A stretch of DNA of 64,000 nucleotides, taken from positions 62,001 to 126,000 of the forward strand of contig NZ_LDJO01000019.1 in the NCBI RefSeq assembly GCF_001431595.1, in the 5' to 3' direction. Positions 55,821 to 64,000 of this stretch are shown piece after piece. How positions within the stretch are numbered: position 1 is the stretch's first letter; each line of letters opens with the position of its first letter. This DNA comes from Stenotrophomonas acidaminiphila (GTDB taxonomy: Bacteria; Pseudomonadota; Gammaproteobacteria; Xanthomonadales; Xanthomonadaceae). A program made the translations under genes and the position numbers. The notes under the pieces were generated by a model that saw nothing but the letters and a program-made list of their open reading frames with translations, did no database searches and was not told the origin of the DNA.

Positions 55821-57125
55821 ATGGACGGCGGGCGACGACGCTTGCTGCGCGGTGCCGCGCTGATGCCACTGGCTGTCGGCGCGGTGACGGCGGCCACCGC
55901 GGCCACCGCGGACGTGCCGGACCTGCCGGAGGCGCCGGCCGGGAGGTCGCCGGCGCAACTGGCCGGCGACGAAGCCTATTGGGCGGCGGTGGCCGCCCAG
56001 TACGACCTCGGCGACGAGGTGGTCATGCTCGACAACGGCTACTGGGGCGCGATGGCGCGGCCGGTGCTGCAGGCGTACACGCAGGCCACCGCCGAAGTGA
56101 ACCGGGGCAACGCCTGGTTCGGGCGGGTGGCGTTCCCGCAACGCATGCGCGAGGTGCAGCGCCAGCTGGCCGGCTTCCTCGGCGTGGGCGAGGACGAGGT
56201 GGTGCTTACCCGTGGCGCGACCGAAGCGCTGCAGGCGCTGATCGGCGGCTACAACCGGCTGCGGCCGGGCGACCAGGTGCTGTATGCGGACATCGACTAC
56301 GACAGCACCATCACCGCGATGCGCTGGCTGCGCGCGCGGCGCGGGGTCGAGCCGGTGGCGATCGCCCTGCCCGAGCCCTGCGGCCATGCGCAGGTGCTGG
56401 AAACCTACGCGCAGGCGCTGCAGCGCAACCCGCGCCTGAAACTGATGCTGCTGACCCAGGTGAACCACCGCAACGGCATGCTGCTGCCGGTGGCGGAGAT
56501 AGCGGCCATGGCCCGCGCCCGCGGCGTGGACGTGATCGTCGATGCCGCCCACGCCATCGGCCAGGTCGAGACCCGCATCGATGCGCTGGGCGCGGATTTC
56601 GCCGGCATCAACCTGCACAAGTGGATCGGCGCACCGGTAGGCGTGGGGGCGATGTACGTGCGTCGCGGGCGGGTAGCCGACATCGACCCCTACATGGGCG
56701 ATCCGGATCGTGGCATCGCCAGCCGCGTGCACACCGGCACCGCCAACTTCGCCGCGTTCCTGGCGCTGCCGGCGGCGCTGGCGTTCCACCAGCGCATCGG
56801 GACCGCGGCCAAGCGGGCGCGCCTGCTGCGCCTGCGCGACCACTGGCGCGACGCGGTGCGTGCGCTGCCGGGGCTGCAGCTGCTGGGCCCGGACGAGCCG
56901 CGGCTGAGCAGCGCGATCGCGTCGTTCCGGCTGGCGGGACAGGTCACGCTGGAGCAGAACATCGGCGTGGCCAGGCGCCTGCTCGAGGAGCACGGGGTGT
57001 TCACCGTGCACCGCGACGGACTGGCGCATGGCGCCTGCGTGCGGGTCACGCCGGGCATCTTCACCGCGCCGGCGCAGATGGACCGGCTGGTGGCGGGCCT
57101 GCGCAGGCTTGCCGGCGCCGCCTGA
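55821..57125 (+). CDS. Tat-exported class V aminotransferase (isopenicillin-N-epimerase-like)
   Basis: The 434-residue PLP protein starts with a twin-arginine signal (GRRRLLRGAA, then a hydrophobic run ending ATA before DVPDLP), so it should be exported folded with its cofactor. The fold is class V: LTRGATEALQALIGGYN near residue 133, the cofactor Asp in VDVIVDAAHAIGQVE, and the PLP Lys in GINLHKWIGAPVGVGAMYV near 275. Best resemblance is to the CefD / isopenicillin N epimerase group, which includes cysteine-desulfurase-like lyases; the reaction cannot be fixed. A periplasmic PLP enzyme next to a TonB receptor is unusual and suggests shared processing of an imported amino compound. Confidence 0.88.
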   Translation: MDGGRRRLLRGAALMPLAVGAVTAATAATADVPDLPEAPAGRSPAQLAGDEAYWAAVAAQYDLGDEVVMLDNGYWGAMARPVLQAYTQATAEVNRGNAWFGRVAFPQRMREVQRQLAGFLGVGEDEVVLTRGATEALQALIGGYNRLRPGDQVLYADIDYDSTITAMRWLRARRGVEPVAIALPEPCGHAQVLETYAQALQRNPRLKLMLLTQVNHRNGMLLPVAEIAAMARARGVDVIVDAAHAIGQVETRIDALGADFAGINLHKWIGAPVGVGAMYVRRGRVADIDPYMGDPDRGIASRVHTGTANFAAFLALPAALAFHQRIGTAAKRARLLRLRDHWRDAVRALPGLQLLGPDEPRLSSAIASFRLAGQVTLEQNIGVARRLLEEHGVFTVHRDGLAHGACVRVTPGIFTAPAQMDRLVAGLRRLAGAA

Positions 57126-57147
57126 AGGACTGCATGGGGATGCGGGA

Positions 57148-57180
57148 CGGCCGTGGGGCGGGGATACAGCCCCACGGCCG
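57148..57180. terminator. long hairpin between convergent genes
   Basis: CGGCCGTGGGGC (57148-57159) pairs with GCCCCACGGCCG (57169-57180). It lies 22 bases past the aminotransferase stop and 8 bases before the end of the convergent ferredoxin gene. No T run. Confidence 0.6.
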
Positions 57181-57188
57181 CGGGGCGG

Positions 57189-57605
57189 TCACGCCGGCTG
57201 CAGCACGATGCAATCCACCGGGCAGGGCGGGATGCACAGTTCGCAGCCGGTGCACAGCCCGGCCAGCACCGTGTGCATGAACCTGGCGCCGCCGACGATG
57301 GCGTCTACCGGGCAGGCCTGGATGCATTTGGTGCAGCCGATGCAGTCGGCTTCGACGATCACCGCGACCTGCGCCGGGATGTGCGCACCGCGGCCGCGGT
57401 CGTAGGGCCGCGCCGGCACGCCGAGGATGTGCGCCAGCGTGCGTGCGCCGGCGTCGCCGCCGGGCGGGCAGTGGTCGATGCCGGCTTCGCCGCGCGCCAT
57501 CGCCTCGGCATACGGGCGGCAGCCGTCGTAGCCGCACTGCCCGCACTGGGTCTGCGGCAGCACCCGGTCCAGGCGTTCGATCAGGTTGTCCTGCGTATCG
57601 TGCAT
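57189..57605 (-). CDS. RnfB-like ferredoxin without membrane anchor
   Basis: A 138-residue protein: residues 17-37 hold CGQCGYDGC of the RnfB Fe-S cluster domain with CPPGG following, and the second half holds two 4Fe-4S ferredoxin motifs, [12 protein letters not shown] and [12 protein letters not shown]. RnfB/RsxB proteins normally have an N-terminal membrane helix and lie in an rnfABCDGE operon; here neither is present, and the protein starts directly at the cluster domain. It should be a soluble electron carrier. In E. coli, rsxB works in resetting SoxR and lies near nth; nth is 11 kb away here. It is followed upstream by a HAD phosphatase gene at 8 bases. Confidence 0.9.
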   Translation of the reverse strand: MHDTQDNLIERLDRVLPQTQCGQCGYDGCRPYAEAMARGEAGIDHCPPGGDAGARTLAHILGVPARPYDRGRGAHIPAQVAVIVEADCIGCTKCIQACPVDAIVGGARFMHTVLAGLCTGCELCIPPCPVDCIVLQPA

Positions 57606-57613
57606 GCGTGTGG

Positions 57614-58204
57614 TCAGGAAGCGGGTCTGCCGCGGTACCAGCGTTCGTGCGCCAGTGCCAGCATCGGCCTGTCCTCGCCGCTGTCGCCATAGGCGTGGAT
57701 GCGCCGGAATGCGCCCAGGTCGAAACGCTGCCGGATATGCGCGACCTTGCACGGCCCGCAATCGCCTTCGGCGTAGCGCCCGGTCAGGCGGTTGTCCTGC
57801 ACCTCCAGCCGGTTGCAGATCAGCTGCAGGCCCAGTTGCCGGCACCACGACTGCAGGTACAGGTCGATGGAGGCCGAGACTACGGCCACCGTGTGGCCCT
57901 GCGCCTTGTGCCACTGGATCTGCTCCAGCATCTCCGGGCGCACCATGCCGGGCAGGTGGTCGCGCGCATAGTCGGCGGCCATCTGCGCGATCTCGCCGGC
58001 ATGGCGGCCGCTGAACACCTGCGCGGTGACGCGGCGGCGGATGCGGGTGGCGGAGACCAGCTTCAGCCGGTAGCCCAGCAGCCACGGGCCGATGCGCCAC
58101 CATGCCTGCGCGCGCTGCTCGGGCGTGGCCACGCGGCGCAGGAACCGGCTGTAGGTATCGCAGACGGTGATGGTGTGGTCGAAATCGAACAGGGCCAGTT
58201 CCAT
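57614..58204 (-). CDS. HAD-superfamily phosphatase (subfamily IB, SerB-like)
   Basis: A 196-residue HAD hydrolase with motif [12 protein letters not shown] at residues 7-17 (both Asp), motif [16 protein letters not shown] near 98, a Lys in [10 protein letters not shown] and motif [17 protein letters not shown] near 172. The cap is helical and C1-type, as in IB enzymes such as SerB and the phosphatidylglycerophosphatase/acyltransferase-linked HADs. Substrate unknown. It shares an operon with the ferredoxin gene (8 bases). Confidence 0.88.
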   Translation of the reverse strand: MELALFDFDHTITVCDTYSRFLRRVATPEQRAQAWWRIGPWLLGYRLKLVSATRIRRRVTAQVFSGRHAGEIAQMAADYARDHLPGMVRPEMLEQIQWHKAQGHTVAVVSASIDLYLQSWCRQLGLQLICNRLEVQDNRLTGRYAEGDCGPCKVAHIRQRFDLGAFRRIHAYGDSGEDRPMLALAHERWYRGRPAS

Positions 58205-58334
58205 GGTTCCAGTGCCGATGCGGGGCCTTCTCTGGCAAAGGGGACGCGAAGCAGCCGGGGAAATGACAGGCGCGGAGCGCGGCCCCGGGCCGGCACGCGC
58301 AGGCCCGGGGCCCCCGGCCGTACCGCGGCCGGCG
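58205..58334. other. non-coding gap between the HAD gene and metG
   Basis: 130 bases, very GC-rich (for example a GGCCCCGGGCC palindrome at 58281-58291). It may carry a metG terminator and the HAD promoter, but no hexamers or T run convince me. Confidence 0.4.
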
Positions 58335-60413
58335 TCAGCGTACCGGCATGCCCGGCTGCGCGCCGGCATCGGCGTCGAGCAGCGCCAGTGCGCCGCCATC
58401 GAAGCCGGCCGACAGGATCATGCCCTCGCTCAGGCCGAAACGCATCTTGCGCGGCGCCAGGTTGGCGATGAACACCACGTTGCGGCCGACCAGCTTCTCC
58501 GGCTCGCCGTAGCTGCCGCGGATGCCCGAGAAGATCTGCCGCTGGCCGAGGTCGCCGGCATCGAGCAGGAAGCGCAGCAGCTTGTCCGAACCTTCGACGA
58601 AACCGCATTCGAGCACCTTGCCGATGCGCAGGTCGAGCTTGGCGAAGTCATTGATGCCGATGTACGCGGGGGCTTCACCTTCGGCCTTGGCCTCACCCCT
58701 TGCTTCGACCTTCGCAGGCTTTTCGGCCTTGGCCGGCTTGGCGTCGGCGGCGGGTGCGGCGGCGAGGGTGTCCTTGGAGGCGTCGGTCATGGCGTCGATC
58801 ATCTTGGGGTCGATACGGGTGAACAGCGCCACGTAGGTGGCGATGGTGTGGGCGGTGAGCGGGGCGTCGATGTCGGCCCAACCGTGCATCGGCGCATTGA
58901 GGAAGGCCTCGGCCTGCAGCGCGGTGGCCGGCAGCACCGGCTTGAGTGCGGCCACCAGCACGCGGAACAGGTTCAGGCCCTGGGTGCAGACCGCCTGCAG
59001 TTCGGCGTCGGCGCCATCCTGCTTGGCGATCACCCACGGCTTGGTGTCGTCGATGTACTTGTTGGCCTCGTCGGCCAGCGCCATGGTCAGGCGGATCGCG
59101 GCGGCCGGATCGTTGCGCTCGTATGCCTCGCGCACCGGCGCCAGCGCGGCGACGAAGCGGTCGTACTGGGCCGGATCCGGCAGCGCGTCGGCCAGGCGGC
59201 CGTCGAAGCGCTTGCTGATGAACCCGGCGCAGCGGCTGGCGAGGTTGACGAACTTGCCGACCAGGTCGGCGTTCACCCGCGCGGTGAAGTCGGCCAGGTT
59301 CAGGTCCAGGTCGTCGACGCCGCCGGAGGACTTGGCCGCGAAGTAGTAGCGCAGCGCTTCCGGTGCCAGGCCCACGTCCAGGTAGGTGCGGGCCATGACG
59401 AAGGTGCCGCGCGACTTGCTCATCTTGGCGCCGTCCACGGTCAGGTAGCCGTTGACGTGCAGCTTCGTCGGCGCGCGCAGGCCGGCGCCGTGCAGTACCG
59501 ACGGCCAGAACAGGCCGTGGAAATTGACGATGTCCTTGCCGATGAAGTGGTGCAGTTCGGTGTCGCTGCCGGCGGCCAGCACCGCGTCGAAATCGTCGCC
59601 GGTCTTCGCGCACAGGTTGCGGAAGCTGGACAGGTAGCCGATCGGCGCGTCCAGCCACACGTAGAAGTACTTGCCCGGCGCGCCGGGGATCTCGAAGCCG
59701 AAATAGGGCGCGTCGCGGGAGATGTCCCAGGCGCGCAGGCCGCCTTCGGCGTCCAGCCATTCGGCCAGCTTGGCCTTCACGCCGGGCAGGGCGACGTCGC
59801 CGGCCAGCCAGTCGCGCAGGAAGTCCTGGAAGCGGCCGACCTCGAAGAAGTAATGCTCCGAATCGCGGATCTCGGGCGTCGCGCCGGACACCACCGACTT
59901 CGGGTCGATCAGGTCGGTCGGGCCATAGGTGGCACCGCAGACCTCGCAGTTGTCGCCGTACTGGTCCGGCGACTTGCACTTCGGGCAGGTGCCCTTGATG
60001 TAGCGGTCGGGCAGGAACATGCCCTTGGCCGGGTCGTAGAACTGGGCCACCGAGCGGCGGCTGATGTGGCCGGCGGCGTCGAGCCGCTTGTACAGCGCCT
60101 CGGTCAGCTCGCGGTTGGCGGCCGAATTGGTCGAGTCATAATGGTCGAAATCCACGCCGAAAGCGGCGAAATCGCGCTCGTGGCCGGCCTGGATGTTGGC
60201 GATGAAGGTTTCCGGGCTGACCCCGGCCTTTTCCGCGGCCAGCATGATCGGCGTGCCGTGGGTGTCGTCGGCGCAGACGTACCAGACCTTGCCGCCCATC
60301 AGCCGGCGCGCGCGTACCCAGATGTCGGCCTGGATGTAGCCGACCAGGTGGCCCAGGTGCAGCGGGCCGTTGGCATAGGGCAGGGCGTTGGTGACGAGCG
60401 CGGTACGGGTCAT
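58335..60413 (-). CDS. metG: methionyl-tRNA synthetase
   Basis: MetRS charges initiator and elongator tRNA-Met. The 692-residue protein has the HIGH-type motif YANGPLHLGHLVGY at residues 13-26, the zinc knuckles CPKC and CEVC near 145-160, KMSKSRGTFV near 335, an anticodon-binding helical domain, then a Lys/Ala/Glu-rich linker (about 555-585) and a C-terminal tRNA-binding (EMAP/Trbp111-type) domain for dimerisation. Length agrees with E. coli (677) plus the longer linker. A GATAAT (60443-60448, minus) lies 29 bases before the start and may be its -10. Confidence 0.97.
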   Translation of the reverse strand: MTRTALVTNALPYANGPLHLGHLVGYIQADIWVRARRLMGGKVWYVCADDTHGTPIMLAAEKAGVSPETFIANIQAGHERDFAAFGVDFDHYDSTNSAANRELTEALYKRLDAAGHISRRSVAQFYDPAKGMFLPDRYIKGTCPKCKSPDQYGDNCEVCGATYGPTDLIDPKSVVSGATPEIRDSEHYFFEVGRFQDFLRDWLAGDVALPGVKAKLAEWLDAEGGLRAWDISRDAPYFGFEIPGAPGKYFYVWLDAPIGYLSSFRNLCAKTGDDFDAVLAAGSDTELHHFIGKDIVNFHGLFWPSVLHGAGLRAPTKLHVNGYLTVDGAKMSKSRGTFVMARTYLDVGLAPEALRYYFAAKSSGGVDDLDLNLADFTARVNADLVGKFVNLASRCAGFISKRFDGRLADALPDPAQYDRFVAALAPVREAYERNDPAAAIRLTMALADEANKYIDDTKPWVIAKQDGADAELQAVCTQGLNLFRVLVAALKPVLPATALQAEAFLNAPMHGWADIDAPLTAHTIATYVALFTRIDPKMIDAMTDASKDTLAAAPAADAKPAKAEKPAKVEARGEAKAEGEAPAYIGINDFAKLDLRIGKVLECGFVEGSDKLLRFLLDAGDLGQRQIFSGIRGSYGEPEKLVGRNVVFIANLAPRKMRFGLSEGMILSAGFDGGALALLDADAGAQPGMPVR

Positions 60414-60488
60414 GGCCGTTGGGGAGAACAGGGGGACCGGCGATTATCGCATGCCCCGCCGTGGCGACCGGCAAACCCGCCCCGCAAG

Positions 60489-60518
60489 CGCGAAACCCGG
60501 CCTGGGCCGGGTTTCGCG
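60489..60518 (-). terminator. terminator between the DUF2147 gene and metG
   Basis: CGAAACCCGGCC (60491-60502) pairs with GGCCGGGTTTCG (60505-60516), 20 bases past the DUF2147 stop on the minus strand. T run is short. Confidence 0.7.
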
Positions 60519-60538
60519 GGAGGCGCCGAGGTGGCCGG

Positions 60539-60985
60539 TTACATCCGTTCCCACACCTGCGACTTGCAGATGAAGGCGATGCAGCCGGAGACCTGCAGCT
60601 TGCGGCCGCCTTCGATCAGCTCCATCTTGGACTTGTAGACCTTGCCCTCGTCGGGCTTGAGGATGCTGCCGCCGCTCCACTTGTTGGCGCCGTCGGCGCG
60701 CATGCCGCGGATGATCTCCATGCCGGTGATCGGCTTGCCCTTGCGGTCGTCGCTGCACTTGTCGCAGGTCGGGTTGGGGCGGCTGGGGTTGAGCAGCTCG
60801 ATGATCCGGCCGTGCAGCGCGCCGTTGCTGGTGCGGCTGATCTCGACGATCGACTTGGCGCGGTGGGTGTCCGGGTCGATCTGCCGCCAGCGGCCTTCGG
60901 CACTGGCGTTGTCGGCCTGCGCGGCGGTGATGCCGGCCATGGCCAGCGGCAGGGCCAGCAACAGGGTCTTGAAGGTCTTGCGCAT
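60539..60985 (-). CDS. DUF2147 family periplasmic protein
   Basis: A 148-residue protein with a Sec signal peptide (MRKTFKTLLLALPLAMAGITAAQAD) and a DUF2147 lipocalin-like domain: SAEGRWRQIDPDTHRAKSIVEI at the start, two Cys in NPTCDKCSDD, GMEIIRGM, WSGGSILKPDEGKVYKSKM and the C-terminal VSGCIAFICKSQVWERM. The family has a beta-barrel fold but no known role. GGAGGGG sets the start at 60985. Four Cys could make two disulfides in the periplasm. Confidence 0.9.
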   Translation of the reverse strand: MRKTFKTLLLALPLAMAGITAAQADNASAEGRWRQIDPDTHRAKSIVEISRTSNGALHGRIIELLNPSRPNPTCDKCSDDRKGKPITGMEIIRGMRADGANKWSGGSILKPDEGKVYKSKMELIEGGRKLQVSGCIAFICKSQVWERM

Positions 60986-61106
60986 GTGTCCCCTCCCAGG
61001 GCGGATGGCGTGGTCCGGTGCAACCGGATGCTGGCGAATGTATACCCATTCGCTGCGGTACGGAATCCGCACCGCAGCACGCCCGGTCAGGATCGGATCA
61101 GCACCG

Positions 61107-64000
61107 TCAGCGGTAGCCGATCCGCTTGCGGTTGTCGGCCGACACGCGGTCGATCAGCTTGTTGTAGGGGTCGAAGCCCACCTCGTCCGGGCGCCCGTCG
61201 ACGGTCACGGTGAACTCCGGCGCGGCCGTGGTGACGTGGTGGCGCTGCAGGTAAAGCACCTTCTCGTCGCGTTCCTTGCCCGAGGGGCCCTTCGCGAACA
61301 CGCCGACCTCGATCCAGTCGTCCAGCGTCCCCGGCGTCTCCTTGCCCACGCCGTCGGCGTAGCGCTTGTCGGCATGCAGCTTCATGGTCACGTGGTAGCG
61401 GCCGTCGGCACGCCGGGTCGCGGTCGCCTCGACCACGCGGTTGTCGTAGAAGCCGATCTTTTCGAACAGGTCGGTGATCAGCGCCTGGTGCGCCGGGCCG
61501 GCCTCGGCGCGGATGAACTCCAGCAGCTCGACCGAGGTGGTGTATGGCGGCTGCTGGAAGGCCTTGGCCTGGATGAAGCGCGACAGGGCGCGGTTCAGGG
61601 CCTGCTCGCCCATCTCCTCGCGCAGGCGGTAGAACACCAGCGAGCCCTTCTGGTAGTGGATGTACTGCTGGTTCTCCACCCGGTACAGGGGCAGCTCCTC
61701 GACGTCCTCGCCACCGCGGCCGGAGAGGTACTTGTCCAGTTCGTCCTTGAGGAACTGGCGCATGTGGCCGCGCCCGTACTCCTTCTCCATCACCATCAGC
61801 GCCGAATACTGCGACAGCGATTCGGACAGCACGGTCGCGCCCTGCATGTTGGCGCCGATCACCTGGTGCGCCCACCACTGGTGCGCCACCTCGTGCGCGG
61901 TGACGTAGAACACGTAGTCCACGTCATCCTTGTCGCGCAGGTCGGCGATGAAGCCGATCGATTCGGAGTACGGGATGGTGTTGGCGAAACTCTGCGCGAA
62001 CGAGCGGTAGCCCGGGAACTCGATGATGCGCACCTGCTTGTGCTGGTACGGGCTGAAGTTGGCCTCGTAGTAGGCCAGCGACTTCTGCACGCCTTCGATC
62101 ATCCGGTCCACGTTGTACGGATGCTTGGCGTCGTAGTAGATCTCGATCGGGATGCCGTTGTAGGCCGCCTTCTTCATTTCCCAGCGTGCCGACAGGTAGG
62201 CGTAGAAATTCAGCATCGGCCGGTCCATGGCATAGCTGAAGCAGCGGCGGCCATCGCGTTCGAACTCCTTCTGCAGGTAGCCCGGCGCCAGCGCGATCTG
62301 GTCCGGCGCGGTGCAGATGGTGCTGCGGAAATCCAGCCAGTCCGCGTCGTTGGAGATGTAGTTGTTGGCGCGCGCGGCCTGGTCCTCCAGCCGCGGCATG
62401 CGCGTGGGTTCGCCCAGATCGCGCTTGCGGCGTTCGTTGCGGTCGCTGATCTCCACGCCGCTGTCGTAGCCGAACGCCGGCAGCACGCGGCTGTTGAAGA
62501 AACTGCCGTTGTCGACGATCTCGGTCTGCGCCTGGCCGGCGGTGATGCCGTCGGGGTGGATGTCCACGGTGAAGGTGATGTCGCGTTCCTCGCCGGGCTG
62601 CATCGGCGCATCCAGCGTGTAGATGCGGTAGCCCAGCTGCGCGTCGTGGGTGGTCAGCCGGGCGCCGCCCAGCTCGATGCCGGCAAGCGTGCGGTCGTCG
62701 GCCATCGCCACATGGATGGCCGGGATGGCCGTGGCATGGGTGTTGCGCACCCGGTAGCGGCCGTCGATGCGCACGCTCTGGGTTTCCGGACGCAGGTCGA
62801 CGTGGTTGTCCACGGCGACGATGCGCGGCTGCGGCAGGTCCTTGTACTTTCGGTACTCGCGCTCGTAGCGGGCCTGGCGGTCCAGCACCTGGTCCGGCGA
62901 GACGAATTCGTTGCGGATGTTGGTGCTCCAGTACAGCCAGCCGCCGCAGGCGATGAAGGCCAGCGTCGCGGTTGCCAGGCCCGCGCCCAGCGGGCCGCGC
63001 AGGCGCTGCCGGGCCAGGCGCAGGCGCTGGCGCCAGGCCGAGTCGACGCCGTGCACCCACAGCGCCGCGCACAGCAGCAGCAGGACCAGCAGGAACAGCG
63101 CCCAGTAGCCCTGGAAGGCCAGCTGCCCGGTCACGAAATGGCCGTAGCCGTTCATGTCCGAGTACGGCGCATTCGGCCAGCTGCCGAAGTTGTACAGGTT
63201 CTGGGTGTAGTCGAGCATGCCCAGCACCGACTGCCCGATCAGCAGCACGATCAGCAGGGCATAGCCGACGAACTTGTTGTTGCTCAGTACCTGCAGCACC
63301 AGCGCCATCCCGCCCATCAGGATGTAGACCACCGAGTTCAGCGCCAGGGTCTTGACGTACAGCAGCGGCTCGACCTGGGTGTAGCCCTTGCCCAGCTGGA
63401 TGGCGATGGCGGTGAGCCCGCCAACGGCCTGGAACGCGGCGACCACGGCGACCAGGGTGAGGAACTTGCCCAGCAGCGGCACCCAGTTGGGCACCGGCAT
63501 GGCGTCGCTGATGCCGGCGATGCGCGCGCCACGCTCGCGCCATACCAGCTCGCCCGCATAGAACAGCACGATGATGATCAGCAGGAAGCTGTAGCTGCCC
63601 TGCAGCGCCTCCAGCATCTGCGAGGTCACCGGCCAGCTGGGCGTGCCGTACATCGTGCGGCGGTGCAGGGCGCTGGGAATGAAGTTGGCCATGCCCAGCA
63701 CCAGCAGCACCAGGAACGGCGCGCTGCGGAACACGCCCAGGGCATCGAAGCCGACCTGGCGCAGCAGCTGCCGCCAGCCGGTGGCGGCAGTGAACGCCGG
63801 GGTGACCCGGGGGGCGACCACCTGGCTGCGCTTGCCGTCGGTGGTGGCGACGCTGGCGGTCTTCCTGCCGCGCCTGCGGCCGGTGCCGCTGCGCTCGGTG
63901 CGGAACAGGGCGAAGGTGGCGGCGAACAGGGCGGCGGTGACCGCCAGCCACAGCAGGCGGTTTTCCAGCAGGTAGCCGGTGAAGGCGGGCAGGCCGGTGT
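61107..64000 (-). CDS. ABC-2 permease / M1 aminopeptidase fusion (partial, runs off the window)
   Basis: At least 964 residues are in the window; the frame is open to 64000, so the N-terminus lies outside. The left half is an ABC-2-type permease with many helices (for example FLVLLVLGMANFIPSA, FLLIIIVLFYAGELVW, SVVYILMGGMALVLQVLS, and YWALFLLVLLLLCAALWV). The right half, after a last helix (TLAFIACGGWLYWS), is an M1 metallopeptidase with HEVAHQWWAH (codons near 61870-61890) and the downstream Glu in SESLSQYSA, a complete zinc site. Fusions of this kind are known in Xanthomonadales and Bacteroidetes; substrate and topology are undecided. A GTG at 63821 is an unlikely internal start. Confidence 0.9.
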   Translation of the reverse strand, partial: TGLPAFTGYLLENRLLWLAVTAALFAATFALFRTERSGTGRRRGRKTASVATTDGKRSQVVAPRVTPAFTAATGWRQLLRQVGFDALGVFRSAPFLVLLVLGMANFIPSALHRRTMYGTPSWPVTSQMLEALQGSYSFLLIIIVLFYAGELVWRERGARIAGISDAMPVPNWVPLLGKFLTLVAVVAAFQAVGGLTAIAIQLGKGYTQVEPLLYVKTLALNSVVYILMGGMALVLQVLSNNKFVGYALLIVLLIGQSVLGMLDYTQNLYNFGSWPNAPYSDMNGYGHFVTGQLAFQGYWALFLLVLLLLCAALWVHGVDSAWRQRLRLARQRLRGPLGAGLATATLAFIACGGWLYWSTNIRNEFVSPDQVLDRQARYEREYRKYKDLPQPRIVAVDNHVDLRPETQSVRIDGRYRVRNTHATAIPAIHVAMADDRTLAGIELGGARLTTHDAQLGYRIYTLDAPMQPGEERDITFTVDIHPDGITAGQAQTEIVDNGSFFNSRVLPAFGYDSGVEISDRNERRKRDLGEPTRMPRLEDQAARANNYISNDADWLDFRSTICTAPDQIALAPGYLQKEFERDGRRCFSYAMDRPMLNFYAYLSARWEMKKAAYNGIPIEIYYDAKHPYNVDRMIEGVQKSLAYYEANFSPYQHKQVRIIEFPGYRSFAQSFANTIPYSESIGFIADLRDKDDVDYVFYVTAHEVAHQWWAHQVIGANMQGATVLSESLSQYSALMVMEKEYGRGHMRQFLKDELDKYLSGRGGEDVEELPLYRVENQQYIHYQKGSLVFYRLREEMGEQALNRALSRFIQAKAFQQPPYTTSVELLEFIRAEAGPAHQALITDLFEKIGFYDNRVVEATATRRADGRYHVTMKLHADKRYADGVGKETPGTLDDWIEVGVFAKGPSGKERDEKVLYLQRHHVTTAAPEFTVTVDGRPDEVGFDPYNKLIDRVSADNRKRIGYR

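Overview
The window is a high-GC (about 70% by eye) chromosomal segment of a gammaproteobacterium, most likely a member of the Xanthomonadaceae (Xanthomonas/Stenotrophomonas/Pseudoxanthomonas group). This rests on gene order (bamA-rseP-dxr-cdsA-uppS-frr-pyrH, tsf-rpsB, then divergent map-glnD-dapD-dapE-asnB), on an EmrRCAB-type pump like that of Stenotrophomonas maltophilia, and on protein flavour. It is almost entirely housekeeping DNA. I see no prophage, insertion sequence, CRISPR array or rRNA operon. The genus cannot be fixed from the window alone.

Layout. 229-8407 (minus): envelope and isoprenoid block uppS-cdsA-dxr-rseP-bamA behind frr and pyrH. 8518-12023 (minus): an HDOD-GGDEF signalling protein, tsf and rpsB. 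12348-20964 (plus): map-glnD-dapD, a Spx/ArsC-like protein, dapE, then asnB behind an Asn-rich leader peptide and attenuator, and an exported RidA-like protein. 21004-27650: penicillin-acylase-family hydrolase, bacterioferritin-type protein, thiopurine methyltransferase, zinc-ribbon protein and parC. 27858-32560 (plus): marR-emrC-emrA-emrB efflux operon. 32698-33433 (minus): three tRNA-Leu(CAG) genes, each with its own promoter and terminator. 33549-37101 (plus): rnr and rlmB. 37165-44658: phosphate regulon, pstS-pstC-pstA-pstB-phoU plus a second pstS, divergent from an OprP/OprO-like porin, with Pho boxes. 44724-47131 (minus): nth with a repeat array at its 3' end, a small unknown protein and an enoyl-CoA hydratase. 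47298-64000: degenerate FKBP, DUF1289-Nudix fusion, sulfurtransferase, amidase, esterase, rlmKL, TonB receptor with a Tat-exported aminotransferase, an RnfB-like ferredoxin, HAD phosphatase, metG, a DUF2147 protein and a partial ABC-permease/M1-peptidase fusion.

Two things stand out. (1) Upstream of asnB is a complete translation-coupled attenuator: a 31-codon leader ORF with 10 Asn codons, a 14-base segment at its end that is perfectly complementary to the 5' arm of an intrinsic terminator, and then asnB. I know of no described Asn attenuator on asnB. (2) The 3' ends of two unrelated genes, parC and nth, are tandemly repeated downstream of the gene. In both, each unit is the last codons plus stop followed by a spacer of exactly 66 bases; there are three 94-bp units at parC and four 138-bp units at nth. 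Substitutions in the extra nth ends are synonymous or conservative. The shared architecture suggests one process acting on gene ends; its nature is unknown.

How genes work together: the pst genes and porin form a PhoB-controlled phosphate uptake route from outer membrane to cytoplasm; marR-emrCAB forms a self-regulated tripartite exporter; dapD/dapE and asnB are amino-acid synthesis beside the nitrogen sensor glnD; uppS/cdsA/dxr/rseP/bamA supply and guard the envelope.
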